From IMG/VR virus record IMGVR_UViG_3300044530_000662, positions 1 to 64,000 of that record: DNA of 64,000 nucleotides; one strand, 5' to 3'. Source of the stretch: a virus. This document shows, piece after piece, positions 1-8,189 of the stretch. Each line of letters starts with the position of its first letter. Positions within the stretch are counted from its first letter, which is position 1. Position numbers and translations under genes: made by a program. The notes beneath the pieces are model-generated. The model made no database searches and had not been told where the DNA came from. It saw nothing but the letters and a program-made list of their open reading frames with translations.

Positions 1-2
1 AA

Positions 3-482
3 TTAGAATGCAAAAGACTGCAAAAGGATAAATGGCTTACAGAAGACTTGCATTTAACAAGCAAAAGTCTTATCTTTATGGAAGAAATTAACGGGTTCTT
101 TAAAAGAACTAAGAAGAAAACTTCAACAGATTTAATGGGTTCAAGCTTTTTGCAAAAAATACAGGAGTATGTAGAAATATTTCCTAATAGGAAACTCAAC
201 TCTGGTAAATATGCAAGAGTAAATCCCAAAAATCTTGAAGCTGGCTTCAGATGGTTCTTTGAAAATTATGATTATGATTGGGATCTGATTATAAAAGCAA
301 CAGAAAAGTATGTAGATGAATACAGTGTGAGAAACTATGAATATATGAGAAATTCTCAATATTTTGTCAGAAGACAAAACATAGATAAATCATTTGAATC
401 TGACTTAGCTACATACTGTGAGATTATTAACACAAATCCTGATGATGGAGGAGATTCTTATTTTAAAGAAAGAATAGTATGA
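3..482 (+). CDS. Hypothetical protein, cut by the left window edge
   Basis: The reading frame is open to the left edge with no upstream in-frame ATG; the first possible start inside the window is a TTG at 48, so I treat this as the 3' part of a gene that begins outside. The visible part is basic and helical in its first third, followed by an aromatic-rich segment (FRWFFENYDYDW) and the phrase NYEYMRNSQYF, then an acidic, Gly-containing tail. It sits directly before a small membrane gene, with a 4-base stop/start overlap, and before the DnaB-type helicase, so a role near replication is possible but unproven. I do not recognise the family. Confidence 0.6.
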   Translation, partial: LECKRLQKDKWLTEDLHLTSKSLIFMEEINGFFKRTKKKTSTDLMGSSFLQKIQEYVEIFPNRKLNSGKYARVNPKNLEAGFRWFFENYDYDWDLIIKATEKYVDEYSVRNYEYMRNSQYFVRRQNIDKSFESDLATYCEIINTNPDDGGDSYFKERIV

Positions 483-655
483 GAAAAGGAATTTTATTAG
501 TAGTTGCAATATTAGGAACCCTAATAGCATATTCTATAACTGATTTGTTCATTATAGATATATCATTTTGGAAGTTCTTTTTTATTGAACTTACTATAAC
601 ATTAATGCATGAGTTATATAACCAAGCAAAACAACAAGTAATTATAAATCCCTAA
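479..655 (+). CDS. Small membrane protein, 58 residues
   Basis: A short ORF starts at an ATG overlapping the previous stop (ATGA) and ends 4 bases before the helicase start. The product begins MRKGILLVVAILGTLIAY, one clear hydrophobic helix. A second hydrophobic stretch (residues about 24-42) follows, then a short polar tail. The perfect fit between neighbours and the overlap with the upstream stop support a real gene. Function is unknown; two-helix membrane peptides of this size in phages include holin-like and superinfection-exclusion proteins, but its place in the replication block gives no specific support for either. Confidence 0.55.
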   Translation: MRKGILLVVAILGTLIAYSITDLFIIDISFWKFFFIELTITLMHELYNQAKQQVIINP

Positions 656-659
656 TACA

Positions 660-1661
660 ATGGCTGAATTATTTAATGGTGCCAGGCCCTTATTGCCTGT
701 AAGTGAAAGAGAAGCTCTGAGAAAAGCAATTCTGAAAATAAAAGCAAGAAGACAAGGTGAAATTAAATCACTAGTTAGTGCATGGCCCAAATTTAATGAT
801 GCATTTTGTGATGGGTTAGAGTGGAGAACTATCACCGTAGTTGGTGCTAGACCGGGAACCGGTAAAACTTTATTTATGGAACAGTTGATTAGTGACATTA
901 TAGTGCACAATCCTGACCAAGAATTTAGAGTTTTGAAGTTCCAGATGGAAATGGTTGATGAAACCAATGGAGTAAGAAAATTAAGTCTGAATACAGGTTC
1001 TGATTACAATACATTAATGAGCAAGGGTGGAAATCTTGTAGACAAAAAAGTCTATGATAAGTGTGTAGAGTACTATGAAAAATCTGGGGAAAATGATTTT
1101 ATTAATGTAGTTTATGATGCATGTACTGTTGATGAAATGTGTGCTACCATTCATTATGAAATGGAAAGATACAAGAAAGAAGATGGTACATACACTAATA
1201 TGCTCATTACTATGGATCACTCAGCATTATTTAGAGTTGGGAAGATGCAAAAAGACAAATTTGAAATGCTAGGAAGCTTGGGTGAAGCTCTCACCATGAT
1301 GAAAAAGAAATATCCTGTAGCATTTGTTGTGTTAAGTCAGCTCAATAGAAACATAGATGCTCCTGACAGACAAAGAGATGGTGAGTATGGAAATTATGTA
1401 TTAGATTCTGATATATATGGGTCTGATGCTTTATTACAGCATGCTGATGTAGTTATGGGTATTAACAAACCTTCACTAAGAAAAATAAGACAGTATGGAC
1501 CAGAAAGATTCTTAATTAATGATGAAGACATGTTAGTCTTTCATTTCTTAAAATCTAGAAATGGTACTACAAGAATAAGTTTCTTTAAGTTAGACAGAAC
1601 AACCATGAGGATTGTTGAAATAGACACACCAGGCCAAGCAACAAAGAAAATATCAATTTAA
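660..1661 (+). CDS. DnaB-type replicative DNA helicase
   Basis: This is a RecA-fold hexameric helicase that would unwind DNA at the phage fork. Visible motifs are Walker A GARPGTGKT (residues 62-70), Walker B LITMDH (about 182-187), the motif VVLSQLNRN near residue 225 typical of DnaB/gp4-type helicases, and a C-terminal FHFLKSRNG segment like the DnaB motif 4 region. At 333 residues it is shorter than bacterial DnaB (about 450-470) because the N-terminal primase-interaction domain is absent or reduced to about 50 residues. The following genes encode a Sak4-like ATPase, an SSB-like protein and a primase, which fits a replication operon. Confidence 0.88.
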   Translation: MAELFNGARPLLPVSEREALRKAILKIKARRQGEIKSLVSAWPKFNDAFCDGLEWRTITVVGARPGTGKTLFMEQLISDIIVHNPDQEFRVLKFQMEMVDETNGVRKLSLNTGSDYNTLMSKGGNLVDKKVYDKCVEYYEKSGENDFINVVYDACTVDEMCATIHYEMERYKKEDGTYTNMLITMDHSALFRVGKMQKDKFEMLGSLGEALTMMKKKYPVAFVVLSQLNRNIDAPDRQRDGEYGNYVLDSDIYGSDALLQHADVVMGINKPSLRKIRQYGPERFLINDEDMLVFHFLKSRNGTTRISFFKLDRTTMRIVEIDTPGQATKKISI

Positions 1662-1670
1662 AACAACAAG

Positions 1671-2285
1671 ATGAATATTAGAAAAGAAAAAGAAAAAGAG
1701 TTTTATTTAAAACACATGGATACTTTTAGAGTTCTAGGTAATGCTGATCCATTCTTTCTTATCAAAACTGCCTTTTTTCAAAAAGGTAAATTTGGTAGAC
1801 AGGTTCAATTATTTGAATCTGAAATAGGAAAAGGTGAAGACATTTATATAGAATTCTATGATAATGTCAATGATGAGAAAGGTAATGTTACAAACATTGT
1901 TCCTTTCTTTGAAGATAGACAATTATTTAAGTATAAGTATAATCCATTCTATGCAGAAGAGTATGAAACAAAAGAAGGTACAAGCTTTAAAGGAGAACCC
2001 TTTATTCTTTATACTGTTCCTGTTTCTGAATTAGTTGCAGTTCTAAAGGATGGTACAGAAATTACTTATGCTTTATATGAAAAAAGAAAAGCAGAAGGAG
2101 AAACTAAAGTTGAAGATGTAGAACTTCCAAGATTACAGAAGTCTTTATTTCCAAACTTTGAACAAGAATTTCCTGCAAAAACTGAAAAAGTTCTTGAATT
2201 AGAATTAGACAACACAGAAACTGTTTCTGATATTTTATTAAGAATTGCAACAGAATTTCAAAAATTAGCACAAAAACTAAAGTAA
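1671..2285 (+). CDS. Hypothetical protein in replication block, 204 residues
   Basis: It starts 9 bases after the helicase stop and ends 1 base before the next ATG, so it is probably co-transcribed with helicase and Sak4-like genes. The N-terminus is highly charged (Lys/Glu), the middle is aromatic-rich with short beta-like stretches, and the last 30 residues form an amphipathic helix ending QKLAQKL. No signal peptide, membrane segment or catalytic motif is visible. I do not recognise the family. Its position between helicase and recombinase suggests a replication accessory role, which is only inference. Confidence 0.75.
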   Translation: MNIRKEKEKEFYLKHMDTFRVLGNADPFFLIKTAFFQKGKFGRQVQLFESEIGKGEDIYIEFYDNVNDEKGNVTNIVPFFEDRQLFKYKYNPFYAEEYETKEGTSFKGEPFILYTVPVSELVAVLKDGTEITYALYEKRKAEGETKVEDVELPRLQKSLFPNFEQEFPAKTEKVLELELDNTETVSDILLRIATEFQKLAQKLK

Positions 2286-2286
2286 G

Positions 2287-3012
2287 ATGAGTATAATACT
2301 TCCAACAAGTAAAGTAAAGGCTAGTCAAGTGAATCCTAAGAGATTACTGATTTATTCAAAGCCTAAAACTGGTAAAACTACTGCATATGCAGGACTAGAA
2401 AACAATCTAATTATAGATTTAGAGAATGGTTCTGATTATGTTGATGCTCTTAAGATTAAAGTTAATAGTCTACAAGAGCTTTTAGATGCTGGTAAATCAA
2501 TTAAAGAAGCAGGTAAGCCTTATAAGTATGTTACTATAGATACTGTAACTGCATTAGAAACTATGATTATGCCACTTGCAATTAAGTTATATAAAAATAC
2601 CCCAATGGGAAAAGGATTTACAGGTGATACTGTTACTACTTTACCTAATGGTGCAGGTTATTTATATATCCGTGAAGCATTTTTTCAAGTTTTAGATTTT
2701 ATTGATACCTTAGCACCCCATATTATTTTATCAGGTCATATCAAAGACAAAGTGGTAGATGATAAAGGTGATATGGTTATGTCTGCAAATATAGATTTGA
2801 CAGGTAAAATTAAATCTCTTATATGTGCAAATGCAGATGCAATTGGCTACATGTATAGAAAAGGTAACAAAACTATTTTAAGTTTTAAGACTAGTGAAGA
2901 GGTAACTTGTGGTGCAAGACCTGAACATTTGAGAAATGAAGAGATAGTTATAACAGAGTTGATAGAAGGTGTTTTAAAAACATCTTGGGACAAAGTATTT
3001 GTAAACAATTAA
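2287..3012 (+). CDS. Sak4-like RecA-type ATPase (AAA_24 group)
   Basis: The protein is a small RecA-fold ATPase of the kind that phages use for single-strand annealing and recombination (Sak4). The P-loop is YSKPKTGKTT (SKPKTGKT at residues 24-31), where Ser replaces the usual first Gly, as is common in this group. NNLIIDLENGSDY is the strand after the P-loop, YVTIDT looks like Walker B, and LSGHIKDK near residue 149 matches the conserved His motif of AAA_24 proteins. At about 240 residues it has the usual family length. It is followed 12 bases later by an SSB-like gene, the common phage arrangement in which SSB loads the annealing protein. Confidence 0.8.
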   Translation: MSIILPTSKVKASQVNPKRLLIYSKPKTGKTTAYAGLENNLIIDLENGSDYVDALKIKVNSLQELLDAGKSIKEAGKPYKYVTIDTVTALETMIMPLAIKLYKNTPMGKGFTGDTVTTLPNGAGYLYIREAFFQVLDFIDTLAPHIILSGHIKDKVVDDKGDMVMSANIDLTGKIKSLICANADAIGYMYRKGNKTILSFKTSEEVTCGARPEHLRNEEIVITELIEGVLKTSWDKVFVNN

Positions 3013-3024
3013 AAATAAAATAAA

Positions 3025-3702
3025 ATGGCTTTAAGCACAAAAGATTTGAACGGAGGGGGACTTCCTAAAACAATTTCTCCAGGAAATCATAGATTAAGAA
3101 TTAACAGTTTAGAATTAGAAGATTTTTCTTTCATTCCAGGTGCAATGCACTTACTGTTACATACTGAAACAGAACCAATTGAAGGTTTTGACGGGTTTAT
3201 GATTGATAAAGATGATGCAAGCAAAGGTCACTATGCTGGTCAAATTGGTAAAGTAAAAGCAAGCCAGTATGCTTATGCAGATGGTGAAACTAAAAGTGGT
3301 ATTAAGATTGAAAGAGATAAATCCTTGATGATCTTCTTAAAAACTTTATGTAATGGTTTAAATATATCTAAATGGTTTGATGAGCAAGATGATTTGCATG
3401 AGACTATTGAAGATTTTGTTATTGCTTTTAACAAGACAGCTCCATTTAAAAATGTTTATTTAGATTTCTGTATTGCTGGCAAAGAATATGTTGGTAAAAC
3501 TGGTTATACAAACTATGATTTGTATTTACCAAAAGCAGAGAAAGGTAATTATGCATTTGGAGATTTCAAACAAGGAAAAGTAATGCTTTATAATGAAGCA
3601 GTGCATTTGAAAAAGACAGAAGTAAAAGAAGTTAAAAATTTTGGAGATGATGATGATTTATCAATTCCATCTAAAACTTCAACTGATTTCAGCTTAGACT
3701 AA
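3025..3702 (+). CDS. Probable single-stranded DNA-binding protein
   Basis: No clear OB-fold signature can be proven by eye. The protein does have a beta-rich N-terminal two-thirds followed by a linker and a strongly acidic tail (FGDDDDLSIPSK then TDFSLD at the very end), the layout of phage SSBs whose acidic tail recruits replication partners. It directly follows the Sak4-like ATPase and closes this operon segment before a strong terminator. Genes in this position in crAss-like phages are commonly SSB-like. Alternative: another DNA-binding recombination mediator. Confidence 0.55.
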   Translation: MALSTKDLNGGGLPKTISPGNHRLRINSLELEDFSFIPGAMHLLLHTETEPIEGFDGFMIDKDDASKGHYAGQIGKVKASQYAYADGETKSGIKIERDKSLMIFLKTLCNGLNISKWFDEQDDLHETIEDFVIAFNKTAPFKNVYLDFCIAGKEYVGKTGYTNYDLYLPKAEKGNYAFGDFKQGKVMLYNEAVHLKKTEVKEVKNFGDDDDLSIPSKTSTDFSLD

Positions 3703-3713
3703 TTAAATTAGTC

Positions 3714-3750
3714 AAAGGGAGTCAGATATTACTTTTGGCTCCCTTTTATA
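3714..3750 (+). terminator. Rho-independent-type terminator after the SSB-like gene
   Basis: The arms AAAGGGAGTCA (3714-3724) and TGGCTCCCTTT (3736-3746) pair over 11 positions with one G-T wobble and are followed by a T-rich run. Only 19 bases separate the hairpin from the next start codon at 3766. Confidence 0.8.
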
Positions 3751-3765
3751 TTTTAATTAAGTTTT

Positions 3766-4746
3766 ATGATTTCAACAAAAGGAATAATATCTGATATAAA
3801 AGATGTACCTGAAGAATGGGTATATGAGTATTATTTAAACTTGAAAGAAAAACTTACAGGTCAAGATATTAAAATGCTTTCTGCATTTAATTCAAAAGAC
3901 AAAGTTCCTTCAATGTTTGTTTACTTTGATACTACATCCAGTACATATAAGTTTAAAGATTTTTCATCAGGCAACCAAGGTAACTGTTGGAACTTAGTTC
4001 AGCATTTATATAATTTATCTTTTGGTGAAGCTGCTGCAAAAATCATAAATGATTATCAAGTATATATAAAAAATAATACTGTATCTGAAAAAAGAGAACT
4101 AGTAATTCATGATAAGTTTAAAGTTGTAGACTATGAAATGAGACACTGGAATACTTTAGATCAGAAGTATTGGATGATGTTTAAGATAGGCTCAGGATTA
4201 CTGGATAGATATAATGTAGTTCCTTTAGAATTTTTTACAATGGAAAAAGAAGAGATAGACAGTACTATGACTTCATTTACTTTTAAAAGACCTTATATGT
4301 ATGGTTATTTTAGAAATGATGGTAGTTTATATAAAATCTATATGCCTAAGAATACAGATAAAAAATTCATAAAGGTTGAAAATTATATTCAGGGTACTGA
4401 ACAGCTTAAATATGATTGCAAGTATCTGATTATTACATCTTCTCTTAAAGATTTAATGTGTTTTAATAAGCTTGGTATTAATAATGTTGAAGCTATTGCT
4501 CCGGACAGTGAGAATACTATGATTGGAGAAAAAGCTATTGGAGAATTTCAGCAATATTATCAAAAAATAATTGTTTTATTTGACAATGATGAGCCGGGGA
4601 TTAAAGCAGCAGAAAGATATAAAGTAAAATATGGTTTGAATTATATAATTCTACCTATGGAAAAAGATCTTTCTGATTCAGTTAAAATGCATGGTATAGA
4701 TAAAGTTAGAGAAGTATTATTTCCGTTATTAAAACAAACATTATGA
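3766..4746 (+). CDS. DnaG-like primase with TOPRIM domain
   Basis: This protein would make RNA primers for phage DNA synthesis. The N-terminal part (VPSMFVYFDTTSSTYKFKDF, then GNCWNLVQ) resembles the CHC2 region of DnaG-type primases but has lost the zinc-binding cysteines. The TOPRIM domain shows LFDNDEPGIKAA (Asp273 and Asp275) followed by DLSDSV. At the usual catalytic-Glu position the sequence is ITSSLKDLMC, so the Glu is replaced, as I recall for other crAss-like primases. At 326 residues it has no helicase domain, which is a separate gene here. Its stop overlaps the next small ORF by 4 bases. Confidence 0.8.
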   Translation: MISTKGIISDIKDVPEEWVYEYYLNLKEKLTGQDIKMLSAFNSKDKVPSMFVYFDTTSSTYKFKDFSSGNQGNCWNLVQHLYNLSFGEAAAKIINDYQVYIKNNTVSEKRELVIHDKFKVVDYEMRHWNTLDQKYWMMFKIGSGLLDRYNVVPLEFFTMEKEEIDSTMTSFTFKRPYMYGYFRNDGSLYKIYMPKNTDKKFIKVENYIQGTEQLKYDCKYLIITSSLKDLMCFNKLGINNVEAIAPDSENTMIGEKAIGEFQQYYQKIIVLFDNDEPGIKAAERYKVKYGLNYIILPMEKDLSDSVKMHGIDKVREVLFPLLKQTL

Positions 4747-4898
4747 AAAATCCTATGTATGATTATGTTTTTAAACATAGAATAACAAAAGCAAGATTAA
4801 GTTTTGAAAGTAGATCTATAGAAGAAGCAACAATAATACTTGCAAGAATGGTAAATAGTGTTGCAGATTGGGACATGAAAAGATATAGACACAAATGA
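4743..4898 (+). CDS. Hypothetical small protein, 51 residues
   Basis: A short ORF is linked by 4-base ATGA overlaps both to the primase stop and to the next gene start, which strongly suggests a translated, coupled gene. The product (MKNPMYDYVFKHRITKARLS at its start) is basic, with a central helix rich in Ile/Ala and a C-terminal Lys/Arg/His cluster. No known domain is seen. A small nucleic-acid-binding role is possible from charge only. Confidence 0.6.
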   Translation: MKNPMYDYVFKHRITKARLSFESRSIEEATIILARMVNSVADWDMKRYRHK

Positions 4899-5320
4899 GT
4901 TGGATATATCAAGGTAAAGAGTTTAATGAAGATAATATACCTGAAGACGCAGTAGGGTTTATTTATCATATGTCTGTAATATTAAATGGAAATACTTATG
5001 CATACATTGGTAAGAAAAACTTCTTTGCCAATATAAAAAAAAAGCTTGGTAAAAAAGCTTTAGCATTAGTTACTGATAAAAGATTAAAGACATATACTAG
5101 AGAACAGAAACCTAACTTTATGAATTACTATAGTAGCAATCAGCAACTAAAAGAAGCTCACAAAGCAGGATGTAAAATTAAAAGGGAAATTCTAGTAATA
5201 TGCTATTCAGCAACTGAATTGACTTATCAAGAAGTAAAGCATCAATTTAAGTATGAAGTGCTTGAAAAAAAAGGATATCTAAATGCCAATATTCTTGGCA
5301 GATTTTACAAAACAAAATAA
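4895..5320 (+). CDS. GIY-YIG-like endonuclease
   Basis: The N-terminal third carries the two-part signature of this nuclease family: GFIY (residues 21-24) and YIGKKNF (residues 37-43), separated by the expected short loop. The segment NFMNYYSSNQQL matches the usual tyrosine/serine-rich motif, and ATELTYQEVKHQF supplies the downstream Glu. The C-terminal YLNANILGRFY phrase is common in phage-encoded members. It is a free-standing 141-residue gene with no intron or split neighbour visible, so it may be a homing endonuclease or a recombination or host-DNA nuclease. It overlaps the upstream small ORF and lies 2 bases before a lipoprotein gene. Confidence 0.72.
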   Translation: MSWIYQGKEFNEDNIPEDAVGFIYHMSVILNGNTYAYIGKKNFFANIKKKLGKKALALVTDKRLKTYTREQKPNFMNYYSSNQQLKEAHKAGCKIKREILVICYSATELTYQEVKHQFKYEVLEKKGYLNANILGRFYKTK

Positions 5321-5322
5321 CT

Positions 5323-5784
5323 ATGAAAACAATTAAATTTATCTGCCTTAGCTTAGGATTAGCTTTGGTAATGACTTCATGTACAGAAAACTATTCTAAT
5401 GGTGAACGCATTGGAATGATAACTAAGTTCTCACAGAAAGGACTTGTGTTTGATTCATGGGAAGGAACATTGAATACTACTCAAACAGGTATGAACTCTG
5501 CTCAACCATTTGAGTTCTCAGTAGATAATGATGTAAATGATCCAAAGACAATTGCAGCATTAGATTCTGCAGCTACTTATGGATGGAAAGTTAAAATCAA
5601 ATATCATCAGACATTTGGTAAAAACTGGTTTAGTAATAGAGGTGAAACTAATTTCTTTGTAAATGAAGTTCAAGTATTAGATAAAGATCCTATTGGAAAC
5701 ATGTTTGGTGATAAAGCTACTGGATCCACTGGAGGAAGAGTAGTTGATACTATTTATGTTGTGATAGATAAATCTAGAGACTAA
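5323..5784 (+). CDS. Predicted lipoprotein
   Basis: The N-terminus is a textbook lipoprotein signal: a short basic start (MKTIK), a hydrophobic core and lipobox VMTSC with the modifiable Cys at residue 20. After the Cys come Thr-Glu-Asn and then a mostly beta-rich soluble domain with aromatic residues (WEGTLN, YGWKVKIKYHQ). The C-terminal phrase VVDTIYVVIDKSR is another strand. Similar small lipoproteins occur in Bacteroidota genomes and their phages. Lipid anchoring would place it in the host envelope, where phage lipoproteins can block superinfection; that role is inferred. It is coupled to the next gene by a TAATG overlap. Confidence 0.8.
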   Translation: MKTIKFICLSLGLALVMTSCTENYSNGERIGMITKFSQKGLVFDSWEGTLNTTQTGMNSAQPFEFSVDNDVNDPKTIAALDSAATYGWKVKIKYHQTFGKNWFSNRGETNFFVNEVQVLDKDPIGNMFGDKATGSTGGRVVDTIYVVIDKSRD

Positions 5785-6191
5785 TGACAGAAAATGAAAT
5801 GACAGGCCTTCTTCTTAAGTTGGCTGATCTTGGTATTACAGGAATTAAAGTACATTATGATGGTGGAGGAGACTCCGGTTCCATAGAAAGAATTGGATAT
5901 ACTAGAGTACCTTGTGCTACTCCAGAAGATGTAGATGATGAAGTAGATACTTGGAATGTAGAATCAAATTTAGCTGATTTAGATTCAAGTGCATATTCTT
6001 TAATTGAAGACTTTGCACAAGAAACTATTCTTAATGATATAGAAGACTGGTGGAATAATGAAGGTGGTTTTGGAGATTTATCTATATGTGTTCCTTCAGG
6101 AAAATACATTATTAATAATCATATAAATATTACTCACACTGAAGATTATACTCATGAAGGTAGTTTATTAAATAAAACAGAAAATGACTGA
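5784..6191 (+). CDS. DUF6878-like protein
   Basis: The segment VHYDGGGDSGSIE and the later EDWWNNEGGFGDLSI resemble a conserved family I recall as DUF6878, found in phages and mobile elements; the family name is from memory. The protein is very acidic and has a Gly-rich loop near the N-terminus that could bind a metal or ligand. No catalytic role is known to me. The start overlaps the lipoprotein stop (TAATG) and the end overlaps the next gene by 8 bases, so it belongs to a translationally coupled string. Confidence 0.65.
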   Translation: MTENEMTGLLLKLADLGITGIKVHYDGGGDSGSIERIGYTRVPCATPEDVDDEVDTWNVESNLADLDSSAYSLIEDFAQETILNDIEDWWNNEGGFGDLSICVPSGKYIINNHINITHTEDYTHEGSLLNKTEND

Positions 6192-6369
6192 AGAAAGAAA
6201 AGCAGATGAACTGTATAATTATGCACGTGTTCTACATGGAACTGAAAAAGCTAAAGAAGAAGCTTTAAATACAGCTAAAGCAACATATGCTTTAGCACCA
6301 TTTAGAGATGGAAGAATGAAAGCTAGAAGTTACTGGGAAAGAGTTATTGAATATTTAAAAAAGAAATAA
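6184..6369 (+). CDS. Hypothetical small protein, 61 residues
   Basis: An all-alpha, charge-rich peptide, beginning MTEERKADELYNYARVLHG and ending in a basic tail YLKKK. It overlaps both neighbours (8 bases upstream, TAATG downstream), which supports translation as part of the coupled string. Two Ala-rich helices could form a hairpin. No family recognised. Confidence 0.65.
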   Translation: MTEERKADELYNYARVLHGTEKAKEEALNTAKATYALAPFRDGRMKARSYWERVIEYLKKK

Positions 6370-6551
6370 TGGAAGATTTTGAAGATTGGTTAATAGATGA
6401 GTTAGAGACTCAAACATTAACAGATGAGTTAAAAGATGTGATACTTGAAAGAGTTAGAGAATTACGTGAAGATGCTCAAAGTGAAGGATATAGTGAAGGT
6501 TATTCTGAAGCAAAATATGAGATTATTGATCATATAACATACAAAATGTAA
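6369..6551 (+). CDS. Hypothetical acidic small protein, 60 residues
   Basis: The product is highly acidic and helical, with an internal six-residue repeat (SEGYSEGYSEAKYE) near the C-terminus. It joins both neighbours through TAATG stop/start overlaps. Such short acidic helical proteins in phages sometimes mimic DNA or bind host enzymes, but nothing specific is visible. No family recognised. Confidence 0.65.
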   Translation: MEDFEDWLIDELETQTLTDELKDVILERVRELREDAQSEGYSEGYSEAKYEIIDHITYKM

Positions 6552-6814
6552 TGGAAGAGAAAAAATTTAATGAAGCTAAGTATACAAAAGAAATGATTGA
6601 CAAGCTTCATACTAGATCTCTTAAACTTCTAGAAGCAATATCTGGAACCATGAATAAAATTACTGTAGAGTATGTTACTGGTGAAGGAAAATTTCTAAGA
6701 CCTGGAGAAATTTATTTAAATAATACTGCAGCACTTAGAGATTTTATGCAAAAAGAATATACAGAGATACAGCTTGAGTTAGGTGAATTAAGAGAAAAAT
6801 TTAAAAGTCTGTAG
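6551..6814 (+). CDS. Hypothetical small protein, 87 residues
   Basis: The sequence suggests two long helices joined by a short beta-like middle (VTGEGKFLRPGEIYL). The last 25 residues (TEIQLELGELREKF) have coiled-coil character. Its start overlaps the previous stop, and it ends one base before the next ATG. Function unknown. Confidence 0.65.
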   Translation: MEEKKFNEAKYTKEMIDKLHTRSLKLLEAISGTMNKITVEYVTGEGKFLRPGEIYLNNTAALRDFMQKEYTEIQLELGELREKFKSL

Positions 6815-6815
6815 T

Positions 6816-7163
6816 ATGGCACATCCTTATCAACATTCAAAATCATCAGCTAAAAAGTTTGGAGGAATACCTGAAAATTATCATCATATTCATGAGTGGT
6901 TTGATGCTACAAAATCATGGATAGGTCATAGCATGCATAGAATGTTCCGTCACCATAGTGAAGGTATCTTTGAATGTGAAAAAGTTTTTGGTGTATCTTT
7001 TCTTAACTCTGCTGGTAAAACTGTATATACAAGATATGTTGCAGAACAACATGTTAAAGAGGATTGCAACAATTACATTCCAACAGCAAAGGAATGGGTA
7101 GATATGATTGCAAGTGGTAAACCTGAGAAATGGGCTATAAAAACTTTAAAAATTGAAGACTGA
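6816..7163 (+). CDS. DUF6915-like protein
   Basis: The pattern of conserved His and Trp residues (HPYQHS, KKFGGIPENYHHIHEWFD, HRMFRHHSEGIF, AEQHVKED, IPTAKEWVD) matches a family I recall as DUF6915, common in phages and bacterial mobile regions; the name is from memory. The many clustered histidines (residues about 5-50) suggest metal binding. It ends with a TGATG-type overlap into the next gene. No enzymatic activity is known to me. Confidence 0.68.
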   Translation: MAHPYQHSKSSAKKFGGIPENYHHIHEWFDATKSWIGHSMHRMFRHHSEGIFECEKVFGVSFLNSAGKTVYTRYVAEQHVKEDCNNYIPTAKEWVDMIASGKPEKWAIKTLKIED

Positions 7164-7597
7164 TGGAAAAAGAATTTGTAACTTATGAGTTAGCTTTAAG
7201 AATGAAAGCACTTGGATTTAATGGACCTTGTTTTGGGTATTTTACTAAATATGAAGAATTTTTTTATTTTGATGTTGATGATTTAGGATCATCATACACA
7301 AAAAATATGGATAATTTGGTGGTATCGAGTGTTGATGAATTAAAATGTTCCGCACCATTATTCTCACAAGCATTTAGATGGTTTAGAGAGAAGTATGATT
7401 TATATCCTTCAATCAACATTTATAATGACAAGTGGTTGTGTGTAATCAAATCAACTGTTTCAAGTGAAACTGAAATTAGTGGTTATATAGTTGCTACTAT
7501 AAACAATGGTCATCCAACATTTGAAACTTATGAAGAAGCAGAACTTAAATGTTTGGAAAAGTTAATTGAGATTGTTGAATCTAAAACAGAAAAGTAA
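7163..7597 (+). CDS. Conserved Bacteroidota/phage hypothetical protein
   Basis: The segments VTYELALRMKALGFNGPCF, APLFSQAFRWFREKYDLYP and YEEAELKCLEKLIEIV are hallmarks of a small family often seen in Bacteroidota phages and integrated elements. Role unknown; the N-terminal part looks like a short helix-turn-helix-like stretch but I would not call DNA binding from this. It is coupled at both ends (TGATG in, TAATG out). Confidence 0.7.
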   Translation: MEKEFVTYELALRMKALGFNGPCFGYFTKYEEFFYFDVDDLGSSYTKNMDNLVVSSVDELKCSAPLFSQAFRWFREKYDLYPSINIYNDKWLCVIKSTVSSETEISGYIVATINNGHPTFETYEEAELKCLEKLIEIVESKTEK

Positions 7598-7788
7598 TGG
7601 ATAGAGTAGAACAAATTAAAGAAAAAGTAGAAGCTTTAGTTAATGAAGCTATAGAGCTGTTAGAAGCTAATTATGATATAGAAAATGCTAAGTTTAATAA
7701 TCCTGCATACATGACTATGATGGATTTAAACAGTGCCTTAATGGAACTAGATTGTTTAGATGATGAAGACTTAAAAACTGAAGACTGA
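7597..7788 (+). CDS. Hypothetical acidic small protein, 63 residues
   Basis: Acidic and helical, probably two amphipathic helices with the second ending LDCLDDEDLKTED. It overlaps both neighbouring stops and starts by a few bases. No family or motif recognised. Confidence 0.65.
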   Translation: MDRVEQIKEKVEALVNEAIELLEANYDIENAKFNNPAYMTMMDLNSALMELDCLDDEDLKTED

Positions 7789-8189
7789 TGAGTAAACTAA
7801 AATTTGACAAAGAAGAAACAAAGAATTTATTAAATATGCTAAAGTCAAGTGATTCTGAGAATCATACTATAGCATTCCAAGCATTGAATAATGCTGATCT
7901 TAAAAACTATAAAGGTGAGCTACTTGTATTATATAAGTTCTCTAAGTTAGGAAAAGCAACTTGGGAAAAAGAAGCTCCTAAAGCATACAAAACACTTAGT
8001 AAGGATTCTATCTTCAGTGAAGAGGGATTAACTAGTGGTAAGTGTTTATCACTTATGACTTCAAATAACTCTAGTAAAGATTCAATAGAATTGTTTTTAG
8101 AGAATTTTGTAGTTGACATGGTTGGATTCTTAGGACAACTAGGATACCCAGCTGATAAATTTGACATAAATATTAAACTAAAAAACTAA
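7788..8189 (+). CDS. Hypothetical protein, 133 residues
   Basis: A mostly helical soluble protein with no signal peptide or catalytic motif visible. It lies between a small acidic protein and the metallopeptidase/VWA gene, sharing TGATG and TAATG overlaps with them, so its amount is probably set together with that protein. A partner role to the VWA/MoxR pair is possible from position only. Family not recognised. Confidence 0.65.
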   Translation: MSKLKFDKEETKNLLNMLKSSDSENHTIAFQALNNADLKNYKGELLVLYKFSKLGKATWEKEAPKAYKTLSKDSIFSEEGLTSGKCLSLMTSNNSSKDSIELFLENFVVDMVGFLGQLGYPADKFDINIKLKN

